Assembly: GCA_963281155.1 (NCBI GenBank)
Contig: CAUJLY010000006.1
Span: forward strand, 5,332,001 to 5,396,000
From: Rhabditophanes sp. KR3021
Lineage: Eukaryota; Nematoda; Chromadorea; Rhabditida; Alloionematidae
DNA: 64,000 nt
Reading direction: 5' to 3'
Below the pieces are notes generated by a model. That model saw nothing but the letters and a program-made list of their open reading frames with translations. It had not been told where the DNA came from and ran no database searches. The translations under genes were made by a program, and so were the position numbers. The first letter of the stretch is position 1. Each line of letters starts with the position of its first letter. Shown here in pieces: positions 1 through 11,479 of the stretch.

Positions 1-2382
1 CAAACAAAAAAAGGAACAATTTCAGAATATATTTATTGTTTTTGGTTTGTAAAAAAATTAAAACCATCTTCAAGTCACATGCTTTTGGGTAAATTATTCA
101 CACAGAGGAGATGCTACCACAAACTCTTTTATATAGAAAGTTAACTTGTTGTAATTGAGATTGAATAGTGTATTATATATTAGTGGAATATTTAAATTGA
201 TAAATTGGGCATGAATTAAGTAGATTAAGTAATTTATGTCCAATTTCTTTGGCCTTTCAATGAGTTTATATCTGCACCATAAGTACCAATCCCTTTTGAT
301 GTTATCATAATTTACCAATTGTAAAGACTTCTTATATTACATTAGTCATACCAAAAATCATTTGAAACTTATTGTCCTTTATATATTGATATGAAGAATC
401 TATATTTGTTTGATGCTTTTAAATGATACTAGTTAAATTTTATGTTGGAGTATGTGTAATTGTTCTTCATAACAAAATATATTACTAAACACTAAATTAC
501 CAATGCTATATTTTATTTTCTATGTAAATGTACTTTACTCATTGATTGAAACAAAGAGTCGGATTTGCGGATATTTTTGGAAGAATACCTAAATATTGAT
601 TTGACATGCAAAATATATCCATTAAAGTAAATGTGATAAAACAGCCTCATTGCTTTTTTAGGCATTTGATTATAAAAAGCCTTTATTCCAATTCTGTATT
701 TGATCGGAGACGAGATTATAAAATTTATTCGTTCAAAATCAAACGTATGAGGTATTGAAATTATTTAAAATGTGTAATTATCTGATTAAATAGGTTATTG
801 TCTATGGGATAATCAATTGTTCCAAATTTAAATACCTTAGGCTTTTTACTAACATGAAAATAAGTTTAGCGATATCAATTTTGAAGGGAAAATAAGATGT
901 GAGGTCTGTTCAATTAAATTTTCCATTTATTGTGTATCTTTTGATTTCTTTATAATGTGTCTGAACAAAAGAATTTATTTCTTGATGGCAATCGTAACAA
1001 TCACCATTTTGATGTCTTAAGGTCGCAGATGATAAAATATAATAGAATTTGCTGATTAAATCAAAATATATTGCAGTTTATGTAGACAACTTGTACTTAC
1101 GTGAAGCCAATGTATAATTGGAAATAATTTGACAACAAGATTATGTAATGGTAATTGAGAGGTGGAAATAATAAATAATTCTTGTCTTTCGTTGATTAAA
1201 TGCATGGATAATTTGATAGAAGTTAAGTGGTCTTTTAATGATTTCATTGAAAGTGTATTTCTACTTGGGTTTATGTAAGTAATCTAATGAACTGTTTAAG
1301 AAGTGGAAGTGGCACACCGCTGAGTTAAAGTAACAGAAAAGGAAGATGGCAAACTTTTACAACTATTGCAAAAAATAACTTCTATGTCGGTATCTAAATA
1401 GATATATCTGTGTTGAGAGTTGACATAAAAGCAGGGACTAAATTTTCATATTTTGCGTTCACTCTATTAAGAGTGTTTAGAATCATTGGTTTACAAAAGT
1501 TGTCAAAGCTTTTGTGAGTTATTTTCGAATCAAATTGTTGAAGCATAAATATTGTGTAGTGTCAAGAAGTGGCATAATTAGTGAAGTTGACAGTTACAAA
1601 TTAAGAATATTAAGCAAAATATTTCCTTTAAATTAATTATAAGCATTTCACTAACGCAAGTTACGAAAATATAAAACAATCTTAAAGGATACTAATTATT
1701 ATATTCAATTATTTGTTCACAAATTACCCTTGTGAATAAAAGTTGTAAATTAAACTCTGAAATTGCTCTTGTCATTAAAATTCTTGTTCTAAACTATCAA
1801 ATTTGAATCATTCTCCCATAAATTCATTGCAAATTAGAAATTCGTTTAAGTAACTATATATTTATCGCTCCAATATTAATCTTATTTTTTTCACAAGATT
1901 GTTCTTTGTGTAAATAAAAATTTGTCAATTGCTCTTATATAAGAAAAATTTAAAAATAGTCATCATCAACTTTATTGTAAATAATTTGGTACACAGTGCA
2001 AAATAGACATAACAAATATATATTTATATATATTTTTTGATTAATGGAATTGGGATAAATATCACGGGATACAAAAATAATAATAACTACTTACAAAAAT
2101 AAGTTTTCAACACGTAACAAGCATTTTCTAAAAAGGTTTATAATGAATTTTTTGTTTGTTTAACAAATATAAAAAGAGTTAATTTTGTTCATTGATGAAG
2201 GGTTGCTACGTATCGAAAATGTGAATGTAAAATAAAGAATTTTTTTTGGTATTTTGCTTATTTTTCCATGAAAAATCTAATATTGACAATACAAAAACTT
2301 TTTGCTGGTAATTGATACATGTTAGGGAAATCGTTGAGAATTTTGTTTAATAAGGAGAGTATTATATTTGAAAATGCTTTCT
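1..2382. other. No gene seen
   Basis: AT-rich DNA with only short chance reading frames, none with a recognisable domain or a splice-supported extension. The right end must hold the 3' UTR of the ankyrin gene, whose stop codon is at 2383-2385 on the minus strand. Confidence 0.6.
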
Positions 2383-4640
2383 TTAATTTTCGGGAACTGA
2401 ACTTGCACAGCATGTAAGTAAAGCTAAACAAAGTTTTTGTTTGATTTCTTGCGGAAGTACAACAGTTTGAAGAAGGTCCATTGGCCTTTCTCCAGAATAG
2501 TCTGCCATATTTGCAAGCTTTATCATAGACTCCTCAAGAAGACATTCGCAAAATATCTATAATAGTATAATATTAACAGTTGTAATGAGGAAGTATTAAG
2601 ATTATGTGCATTTTTTGAATATATGTGTCGCCTACTTTAGATGCAAACCTCTAATTGCCATTATCTTAATTTCCAAACAAACTTACTTCAATCATAAATG
2701 GGTCTCCTCTTTCAATAGCGTAATGAATGACCGTCTTTCCATTTGACGAGTCGTGAATGAGTGGGTTTGCTCCAGCCATTAATAATGCCCTGACAGCGTT
2801 TCTATTATCAATAAACTTGTGCGTTTCCTCATCAATTGAGTTGTGATGTTTGACGGCACAAAGTATTGGAGTCAAACCACTTCCATTTAGTATATTGATC
2901 ATAGTCTTTGGATAGCGAACCATTGTCTGAATGATTTGAGTGAGACCTCTGCCAGCAGCATAGTGTAATGGGGCATCTTGTTCCCCTCTGTTTGTTTGGA
3001 CGTTAGGGTTGGCATCAGCTTCCATAAAATAATTTACTACCTCAACACAATCTTTCTTTACAGCCAAGTATAATGGAGTTTCGTTGTGTCGATTTGTAAT
3101 ATCGAAAGGCAACGTTTTCTTTGCTGGTAGGGTTTTAAGTTGTTGCTCAACAAGCGCATAAATTTTTCCAAGGTCTTTGTGGAAGGTGACAATATGCAAC
3201 AAAGTGTCTCTATCAGGGTCTTGAAAATTAATTGCGCCTGGAGTTTCATGAACAAATTTATAAGTCCAAGCCCAAGCATTGTCCATTTCCCTATCAGTGA
3301 TCAATCTTCTTAAATCTTCTTTTGACGTTCTTGGAGTTGAAGAACCAGAAGACTTTCCAGTACTTTTGCTGTTAGAAGTAGTTGTTATTTCTGTGAGAAT
3401 ATTGATTGTTTTGGGTGTTGGTGGATTACTTCTTCCCGAATTCGGTGCAGCTGGCGAATGATTAGGCACGCTGCCAGCGGCCAATGGTGATTCACATCCA
3501 CTATCAGCAGACAGCGGTCTCAAATCTTCTCTACTGCGAGAACTATTAACGCCATGACGACTGTAACCTTGATCATCAATCGTCTGATCGGAATAGCTTT
3601 TAGAGTACTTTAAAATAAAGTCTGAAAGAGCTTCAGGAAGCTCAGAACCACTGGAATTTAAATTGTCAATGCCACTATCTTGGGATTGATTTGAGGGTGA
3701 AGAATCGGGGATTGTGTAGTTGCGATTAGTGTAAGAGTTGTAGTTGTTACTATTTGGAGATTCAGAAGCATAGCCTGTGTCTGAGACGCAGGATTCGGGT
3801 GTTGATGAGACAGAGTTATATTCAAAAAGATTTGTTGTGTTATGTGGATAGTATGATGTTGGGGCACCATAGTCATAGCTATTATAAAAAGTTTCCGAAT
3901 CAACGGGACTATTATTGTATCCATTAACTCCAACATTTCCATAATAAGCTTGTGGCGATGCCTGGGTTGCATGATTTACGTATGGGTGGTAAGTAGATCC
4001 TTGTGGTTGACGAGTGGGACGAACAGGCCCACGAGAAAGAAGTTCCACTTCTTTTGGACCATCCTCACATTTTTCTTCTTTATTGTCTTTTTCCTCTTTA
4101 TTTTCGTCGTCTTTGTTGACTGCATCACTTCTTTGTGTTTTTTGTGACTCAATGTTTTCCTCGTTACCAACAGTATTGGTGTCTTTCTATAAATAAATAT
4201 TTCGAGTTTAGTTTGATTAAAGGATTAGACTATCTTACTTTAACAACAATTGGTTTTTTAACACTAGCAGGTGCTTTATTGACAGTAGTAACATCGTCCG
4301 CGAGAAGATCGTCAAAGAGAGTATCTGAATCTCGACTAAATTTAAATGACGTTTTTGTTTTTTTAGCCAGGGCTGTGGAACGCAAACTTTCGAGAGTGAC
4401 AAATGCGGATGGAGTAATCTGGTCACATGTTGAATTTTTTTTAACATCCTCTGAAGGTACAGTTTGCTTGTTAGAGGAAGAGAGGCCAGAGGATTTTGCG
4501 GCGATTGTTAAACTTGCCAATTCATCAGTGATTTTTTCAAAGTTTTGTTCAACATTTATATCAGTTCTGACCATAGATGGAGCCTTTCTGGAAACCAAAA
4601 GACTCTCCTTGTTCATATTTTCAACTCCTACTGACACCAT
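2383..4640 (-). CDS. Ankyrin-repeat nuclear IkB-like protein (IkB-zeta/Charon type)
   Basis: Three exons: 4640-4239, 4186-2687 and 2556-2383, about 691 residues. Donors read AAA|GTAAGA and GAA|GTAAGT, and both joins are phase 0. Residues 1 to about 440 are Ser/Asn/Tyr-rich and probably disordered, with one hydrophobic-helical island near residue 317 (LPEALSDFILKYSKSY). From about 450 to 650 there are ankyrin repeats (TLLHIVTFHKD, ETPLYLAVKKD, DAPLHYAAGRG, LTPILCAVKHHN, KTVIHYAIERGD). The LTP-CAV-HHN repeat followed by a long insert and a GA-P repeat resembles vertebrate IkB-zeta. IkB-zeta-type proteins sit in the nucleus and modulate NF-kB-driven transcription; that role here is inference. 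The ATG at 4640 is the first in frame, but an acceptor-like TATAG lies upstream at 4662-4666 with the frame open between, so more 5' coding sequence is possible. Another ankyrin protein cannot be excluded. Confidence 0.75.
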
Positions 4641-4661
4641 CTGAGAAGTATATGCAGAAGT

Positions 4662-6984
4662 CTATAATTTAGTAAAATAAAAGTAAGAGTGTGAAATAAT
4701 ATGTACGCATCAAAGATTAAGAGTCAGTGTTTGACATTACGTGAAATATAAACAAAATTGTATGTCTATGCCTGAAGTAGAGAATAAAACTTTTTCAATA
4801 AAGTAAATTTAATAAAAGAGATGGTGACGTAAATATAATTGCTTCGATATTTTGGTTTGACCAATATTTCGATGCCACCATTCAGGAAGTATCTGAGGTT
4901 GTCTGTCAATAGAAACAAAGTATAAAAGAATAATTTCTAACAAAAGTAACTTTCTGATTGTACATTATGCAACTTTAAACGTTACCATTCTTTTGTTTAT
5001 TGGGTTTAATTATCACATGATATTAATTGTAGTAGTAAAGAATGTAGATATATTAACAAATGTTTTTTAATGATTTGTCAAATAATAAAGGGCTGTGTAT
5101 TCAGTTAAAGTCCCTCATCAGTGATTACTATATATGTGGTATGCAATATCTATTTCGGTCTTTGAATCATCAAATACGTATTTTTTTAAAAATGGTGCTT
5201 CTTAAATACTAACGCCTTTTTTACTCGAATTTGAAGAATAGCAAAATAATATAAAAATTACAGCAGTAACCAAAGGATATACTTATATCTGTAAACATAA
5301 ATGAACTTTAAAAAATAGTTGCAATCAGTATAATTGATGTTTCAGCCTAAAAAGCTTGGGATAATAAGAAGGAAATGTTTGGTGATGGTAAGGTTGGACG
5401 GAAACATTTGAAGTCAGAACGAGAATGAAAGGAGACATACTCTGTCAAAATGCTAGTCGCATATTTTATTCGTAATGCGTTGACATGGAAATCAAACTTC
5501 TATACATCATTTATTTGTTAGTTGATGGGAAGAGAAAGAGAAACAGAATAGCATATATCTGGTTGCGTTTAAAGTTTCCATCAACGTTTCGCCCTTCTAT
5601 ACTAAAATTTCTCTATGTTCTGCATAGAGTTATGGACGAGTGTAACGTGTTTACTATCAGACAGACACCAACATATGTATGTATGTGACTATAACAACTT
5701 TGAAGCTGGTAAATATAGTCGTCCGCGCTTCCATCAAACTTTGTTGCTTCATCTAAAAGTGCTACATTCAGACGATGCATTTAAAAGGTTTGAACAAAAA
5801 CAGTCTATTTTTTAAAAATTAATTTGTAAAGTGCCTTTTGCATTCTCAGGAACTATACGATCGATGTAGAAGGAAATAAATGGAAATGTAAAAAATTATG
5901 GGATGGATATATGTAAGATGTTTCGCAAAAATTAATTCAAATAAGGATATTAATTTGTGGCGGTGATACTACTTCATAGAATATCAATATGTATAACACA
6001 CATAAATTAACCCTAGATTCTTGGAATCAAATTATAAATTGGCTGTCGTGATGTTTGTAAATGACTACACATTTCATCAAAGGAAATATATAGCGTGTGC
6101 ATGATATTGGCAAGAAATGTAAATTTATTTACGATGCCAAGATTATGACTTTGGTCATGGCGTAGGAGTTTTTAAAAGAAATCTTTGGAGCAACCTCCAA
6201 CTTTTACAAATCAACATGGCCTGCCCTGGTGCTTTATTCTATTCTCTACAAAGATAGAATATTATAGAAAGATAGACTTATATGCAAAAAGATAAATTTA
6301 ACTAAAAACATGTACACACCATGTGAATGGCAATAGCTGATAAATTTAAAAAAGCCTTACAGTCCATAAACTCTAATCACATATAAACACAATTTTCCAT
6401 ACTTTAATAATGAGGAACATTTTTATTTTCAATAATTTGTGAATAGAGGATGAAATTGTAAATTCGCAACTACGTATTTAAGCCTCTACTCTTAACAGGG
6501 ACTGAAAATAAAATGCCTTAGAAGTATGCTTTAAAAGGTTATACGTCATCGCAGATACAAAAAAGTAGTTGGATGTTGTCTATTTAGTCAAGTACACAAA
6601 GATATGTTCATTGATAACAGCTGGTAACTGCATTTGATAGAAACTCGCTGAAACAAAAACATGAGCATAATCATTGTACATAAACAAATACCATATATTA
6701 CATTTATTATTTTTTATGTCAAAGCTTTAGTACTGATAAGCAAACTTCGTACTCTCCATTTTTGGAGAGACAAAAACATTAATAAAATTGAAAATAAAAA
6801 GAAGCGATTAAAGTGTGGATGTATTAAAATGTAAAAATAACGAATATACAAGAAAAACATTAATCATGTGAATAAAAAATTGTTTTAGACGTAGACAAAA
6901 TATAAAAGGTCTATTCTGGCAATTGCAAAAGTAAAAATATCTTCAGTAAATTGACTTAAATGAGCATTATATGTAAATATTAAA
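4662..6984. other. No confident gene; possible extra 5' exon of the ankyrin gene
   Basis: At about 4815-4905 on the minus strand there is a coding-like stretch (LPEWWHRN in frame) preceded by a polypyrimidine tract and CAG acceptor, which could be a 5' exon of the ankyrin gene, but I found no convincing donor. The rest shows only chance frames. The right end should contain the 3' UTR of the SART3-like gene. Confidence 0.4.
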
Positions 6985-9459
6985 TTATTTGCTCAAAAAT
7001 TTTTTAAAATCAAGGTTACTCATGACTGATCCAGTTGGGATAGTCTCTGTATCCATAGGTTCTTGTTTGGAAGAAACCATTGTAGAACTTGAAGCGGCAT
7101 CAAGCTCATTTTTAATGATAGATCTAGGTGTCATGAGCTTTTGTCTTCTCGTAGTTATAGGTGCGTCAAAGGAAGCCTTGGAAGCCATATTTTTGCTGTC
7201 TTTCGTCATTGCATACTTTGATTTATCTTTCTCATATGTAGTTGCCAATTTTTTGCCTCCTGGTCGAGGTGGATTTGCGATAAGGACTTCAATTGACCGA
7301 CCCTCAAACATAATGTTATGCCCTCTTGCAAGAACTTTTTCACTGTCTTCATTTGATGATACAGTGACATAAGCAAATCCCTTCGGCTTTCCATTATTGA
7401 TATGGCGAGGAATGTATACATCTGTAACTTGTACTTCGCATCCTTTCTCGATAGTTTCCTTTAAAATTTCAGAAGTAGTTGAGAAATGAATGTTCTTGAT
7501 ATATAATTTGACTCCAGTACTCTTTTCCGCTTTTTTGTCATCTGTTGAAATTGCTTCCATTGTGACATCATCATTTTTTATCTCTGCTTTCGCAACAGAT
7601 TCTGTTGTCTTGTCAGATTGCTCGGTTGGTGAGGAAGTGACGTGCTTAACAGTTTTAGGCTTTTGAATATATTGAAAATTCGTATTCTTTTTTGTGCCAT
7701 TGGCAATCGCCTCATTGGCAGCCTTATTATTCATGGCTGCCATATTTGGGGAAGGAGTTCTAGGGGGAGGTAAAAATGGAATAACAAAACCATCTTTATC
7801 AACAGATTTTTCTCTAACTGGCGGTGAGGGGGTAGATTTTTGCTGAAGTGGAGGAGATACAGATGGAGTTCTTAAAGCTAAAATGTCTTTTTGTTGAAAA
7901 TGATCATCACTTCTTGTTTTCTGTTTCTTATGAATCACTTCACAATCATAATCACCTTTCATTTGTGGCCTATCTCCGTCAAATGCTCTCTTTTTGCGAC
8001 TCTTGTAACTTTGTTGCTGAGCATTATTAGCCATCGCCACAGCTGCGTCTAATTGTTCCAAGGTTCCTTCTTCTCGCTCAAACTGAACGTAGCTAGAAGT
8101 TATTGAATAGAGATCATCCACTACATGATTAATAGCTTCTTTAAATATCTCCCTAGCAACGTGTATTTCTCCGTAAGCTCTTTCCAATCTAACAAATTCA
8201 AGCCAGTTAAAAGCAAATGTCTTGTGTGGTAATGTAGTGCACAATACTCTAAATTGTTGCCTACCCGTTTCAATGTCTCTTGCCTTGGCATAGCAGAAGA
8301 AAGCAAATTTGTGATGGAAATCACCGTCAGCGTCAAATCTTTCACCATAAACATTTGTTAAATGAGAAACATGACGGTTGTACATCTCAACAATTAAAGT
8401 ATATTCACTGTTTGCTTTTTTATCAATGCGTCTTCTCAGCAAATAAACATACGTGATAAACAATGAGATCGCATCCTGAGCATTTGTTGGAATCATAACC
8501 ATTTTATTCCAATGGCCATCTATAATATTGTCTGGAATTTCGCAAGTTTCCATCAGAAGTAAGTGGGACTGAAGAATAGGAATGGATGTCGAACAATATT
8601 GGGCTCCTACTTCAATCATCAATCTTGCCATGGTCAATTCTCTATCTTTTTTGAGTAAATCCACTATTTTCAACCATAAAAGATCCTTAAAAGGGAAAAG
8701 ATAGAGCATTCTTCTTCTAGCTCCGTATGCGGCAATATTGAATTCTTTCATTTGCAGATAGTTAACATATTCGTGAAACATTTGGTAGGAAGGATTTTTG
8801 TCGCTCAGAACTTTCTCCCACCTACGAATTTCACCTTCGAACTTTAATTGAGACTGGTATGAACTTTTGATAAGATCCAAATCTCTATCACGTATCAACT
8901 CATGATCTTCATATGATGTGATAAAAGATGTGTAGGCTTCGAAGGTCTTTTTGATATCTTCACTAACACTGGTAAAAGCTGTGTCGTAAAGAACTAAAAT
9001 CTTATCCACAACTTCATTCTCTTCCTCATAATTTTCAAGAATATAGAGACGCCCCCAAATTTGCATGTGATCGGTAAAATTAAAAGTCATTGATGGATCC
9101 ATGAAGATAATACGTCTTTCATAAAAAATATTAAAAATCTCCTTAGCATCGATATATTCTTTTTCAACCAAATCATCAAAGACATCAAACATTTCAACAT
9201 GGTACACATGATTCGCATATTCTCTTACAATTTCAATCAAAAGTTTCTTTTCTTCCAAGCGAGGTTGACCTTCTTCGGCATTTTCGACTTTTGCAGCCTG
9301 TTGAATAATCCAACTTTTCCAATAATTCAAATGGATCGGATATTTCTTAATAAAATCCATTTGAAAATTAAACGTAGCTTTTTCATCGCCATTAGCCTTG
9401 ACTTTCTCAAGTTCAGTTATATACTGAAGCTGAATCTTCGCCAGTTCATTATCTAACAT
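6985..9459 (-). CDS. SART3: SART3-like U6 snRNP recycling factor
   Basis: A single uninterrupted frame of 824 residues. Residues about 1-500 form helical HAT-type repeats (aromatic-rich pairs such as YPIHLNYWKSWI, PFKDLLWLKIVDLL, FAFNWLEFVRLERAYG, VAREIFKEAI). A basic linker (KSRKKRAF) follows near 500, then a Pro/Ser-rich linker, then one RRM at about 650-728 with RNP2 (LYIKNI) and RNP1 (KGFAYVTV). The extreme C-terminus, SNLDFKKFLSK, matches the short Lsm-binding tail of SART3/Prp24. The family re-anneals U4 and U6 snRNAs during spliceosome recycling in the nucleus. Vertebrate SART3 has two adjacent RRMs; I find only one here. It is also intronless while almost all neighbours have introns, so retroposition is possible, yet the frame is intact. 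ATG at 9459 is the first in frame. Confidence 0.85.
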   Translation of the reverse strand: MLDNELAKIQLQYITELEKVKANGDEKATFNFQMDFIKKYPIHLNYWKSWIIQQAAKVENAEEGQPRLEEKKLLIEIVREYANHVYHVEMFDVFDDLVEKEYIDAKEIFNIFYERRIIFMDPSMTFNFTDHMQIWGRLYILENYEEENEVVDKILVLYDTAFTSVSEDIKKTFEAYTSFITSYEDHELIRDRDLDLIKSSYQSQLKFEGEIRRWEKVLSDKNPSYQMFHEYVNYLQMKEFNIAAYGARRRMLYLFPFKDLLWLKIVDLLKKDRELTMARLMIEVGAQYCSTSIPILQSHLLLMETCEIPDNIIDGHWNKMVMIPTNAQDAISLFITYVYLLRRRIDKKANSEYTLIVEMYNRHVSHLTNVYGERFDADGDFHHKFAFFCYAKARDIETGRQQFRVLCTTLPHKTFAFNWLEFVRLERAYGEIHVAREIFKEAINHVVDDLYSITSSYVQFEREEGTLEQLDAAVAMANNAQQQSYKSRKKRAFDGDRPQMKGDYDCEVIHKKQKTRSDDHFQQKDILALRTPSVSPPLQQKSTPSPPVREKSVDKDGFVIPFLPPPRTPSPNMAAMNNKAANEAIANGTKKNTNFQYIQKPKTVKHVTSSPTEQSDKTTESVAKAEIKNDDVTMEAISTDDKKAEKSTGVKLYIKNIHFSTTSEILKETIEKGCEVQVTDVYIPRHINNGKPKGFAYVTVSSNEDSEKVLARGHNIMFEGRSIEVLIANPPRPGGKKLATTYEKDKSKYAMTKDSKNMASKASFDAPITTRRQKLMTPRSIIKNELDAASSSTMVSSKQEPMDTETIPTGSVMSNLDFKKFLSK

Positions 9460-11479
9460 GTTATTAACAATCTAAAAATATCAACAATTAATATGTAAAG
9501 TAAAGGCAAATCACACATGTGTTTATAATTTGATAAAAAATATAAAGCGGAAATTGAATGGGTCGTTGCTTATCACACCCTTTTTTTGCAAACATATATA
9601 AATGTGTATGAGATGATATTTAAGTTTGATGGAACAAAACATATTTTCATAGAATGAAATTAAACAATGGTCGCAAAAATGGCTGAACAGCATGTATATA
9701 GTATTAAAAACATTTAATTAAAGTCTAAGCATAACAATTATGTTATTAACACGAAAATGTACCGTGTGGGTATATATGTTAGATGCGATTATATGCGCTC
9801 TATTAATAAAATTATTAAATCGAACAAAAGTTAGTATGCCTAGATTGAATGGAAGTTATAAAGAAATTGTAACTAGCCTAGTCTAAAACAATGATAGATA
9901 CTAATATGCTATTCATCTAATTGTAGGCTTTACTTAAATTAATTGACTATTTAAAGTAATTAGCTAAATTCTGTAACAATACAATTTAAATTGGTAATTT
10001 GGAGTAAATTTACAATGTTACTAAGCAAAAAGCAAATGTCGCAGGGATGTTGGAGTACAGTCTCTTTACTTTGAATACATTGTGTTTTAGATATGAGTGC
10101 TAAAAAGAACGGAATATAATCGGAATAATAGCATAATAGTTTGTACAATATAATAAATACAACATCGTATGTATAGAGAATATTAATGATTAAACATATC
10201 TGTCTACACTGTTTAGCTCTTACACGTTGTATAATAAAAGATTCAGTTATTTTTACATATGTATGTTAAGGGTTATTTTTTATAAATTATGCTTACGTAA
10301 GACTTAAAAAAACTATTTGTCATTTACATAAGCATTTTTAGGAAAGAAATAAAAGTATATTTCCAAATTACCCCAGTTAAAAGTGTACTGCCATTTTATC
10401 ATAAACACACATTTAAACGAATGCTGTAATTATGAAGAATGTCAGTAGGAAACTATAATTATCATAGCTCTGTACAAAATAAAGCAGATACTTTAATGAA
10501 ACTAAAATAACACTATCTATAAAAGCCATATCTATGCCAAAGATTTAAAAAGTAGAAGGAATTTAAGACTATTGCTAAAATGGCGCATTATATAAATGTT
10601 TCGTGGAAACGAATGAAACTATATCAAATAATTATTGGAAATCTTAGATTGATAAAACATGAAATGAATATGCACACTTAATTGTCTTTTTAATTAATAT
10701 ATTTTATTCACATGTTGACAATCATTTTTGAAACATAAAGCTAATAAATATTATTCTTTAAAAGACTACGTCTTTTTCAAAAATAAGAAGCTTATTTTTT
10801 ATTTATTATACTAATTCTTTTATAACAATTATTAACATTAAAAAGTTAAAATATAATATCTTTTAAGAAGATAAAATTAGACAATTTTAGAAGATCAATA
10901 ACTGTCATATAATTAGATTAACGTAAAAACATCAAATAATAGTTTTGAACAATATTAGTGCTATTAAATTTAGCCAATTAATTTGGCTAGTTTGACAAAA
11001 ATAAATTCAAAATTAGATATTTAATGATGGCAGCCAATTACTACTTTAAAAGCGAGTAGTTTTGCAATTCATTCAAAATGCTTGATTTAATTTTGCAAAG
11101 CTCATCCCAAAAAATTAAACAAGGTGAAGTGTCTTGATACCAAATGACTATAAAGGATAAATGGTTTTTATGTTTTGCAGTTAAGTTTTATTATCAAATA
11201 TCGTATCATTGTTTATTGATACTACCTTTGTCTTATTATATTTGGTGATTGAGACATGATAATGGGTATTCATTTTTTATTACGTTTAGGCTATTTAAAT
11301 ACCATCAGTTTATTCATTGCATTGCAAAAAATATTTGATTTTCATTGTATAAGATATGTTTGACATTAATGTACCTAATAGCCCATATTCTATCTTAAGC
11401 GTTATTCTTATATGAGAAGCAAGCATAGCAGATAAGGTATTTAAAATTGTATGACAATTGTAATCAAATTTTTTAGATT
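9460..11479. other. No gene seen
   Basis: AT-rich sequence with short frames only. The SART3 promoter should lie at the left edge; I cannot identify core elements with confidence. Confidence 0.55.
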
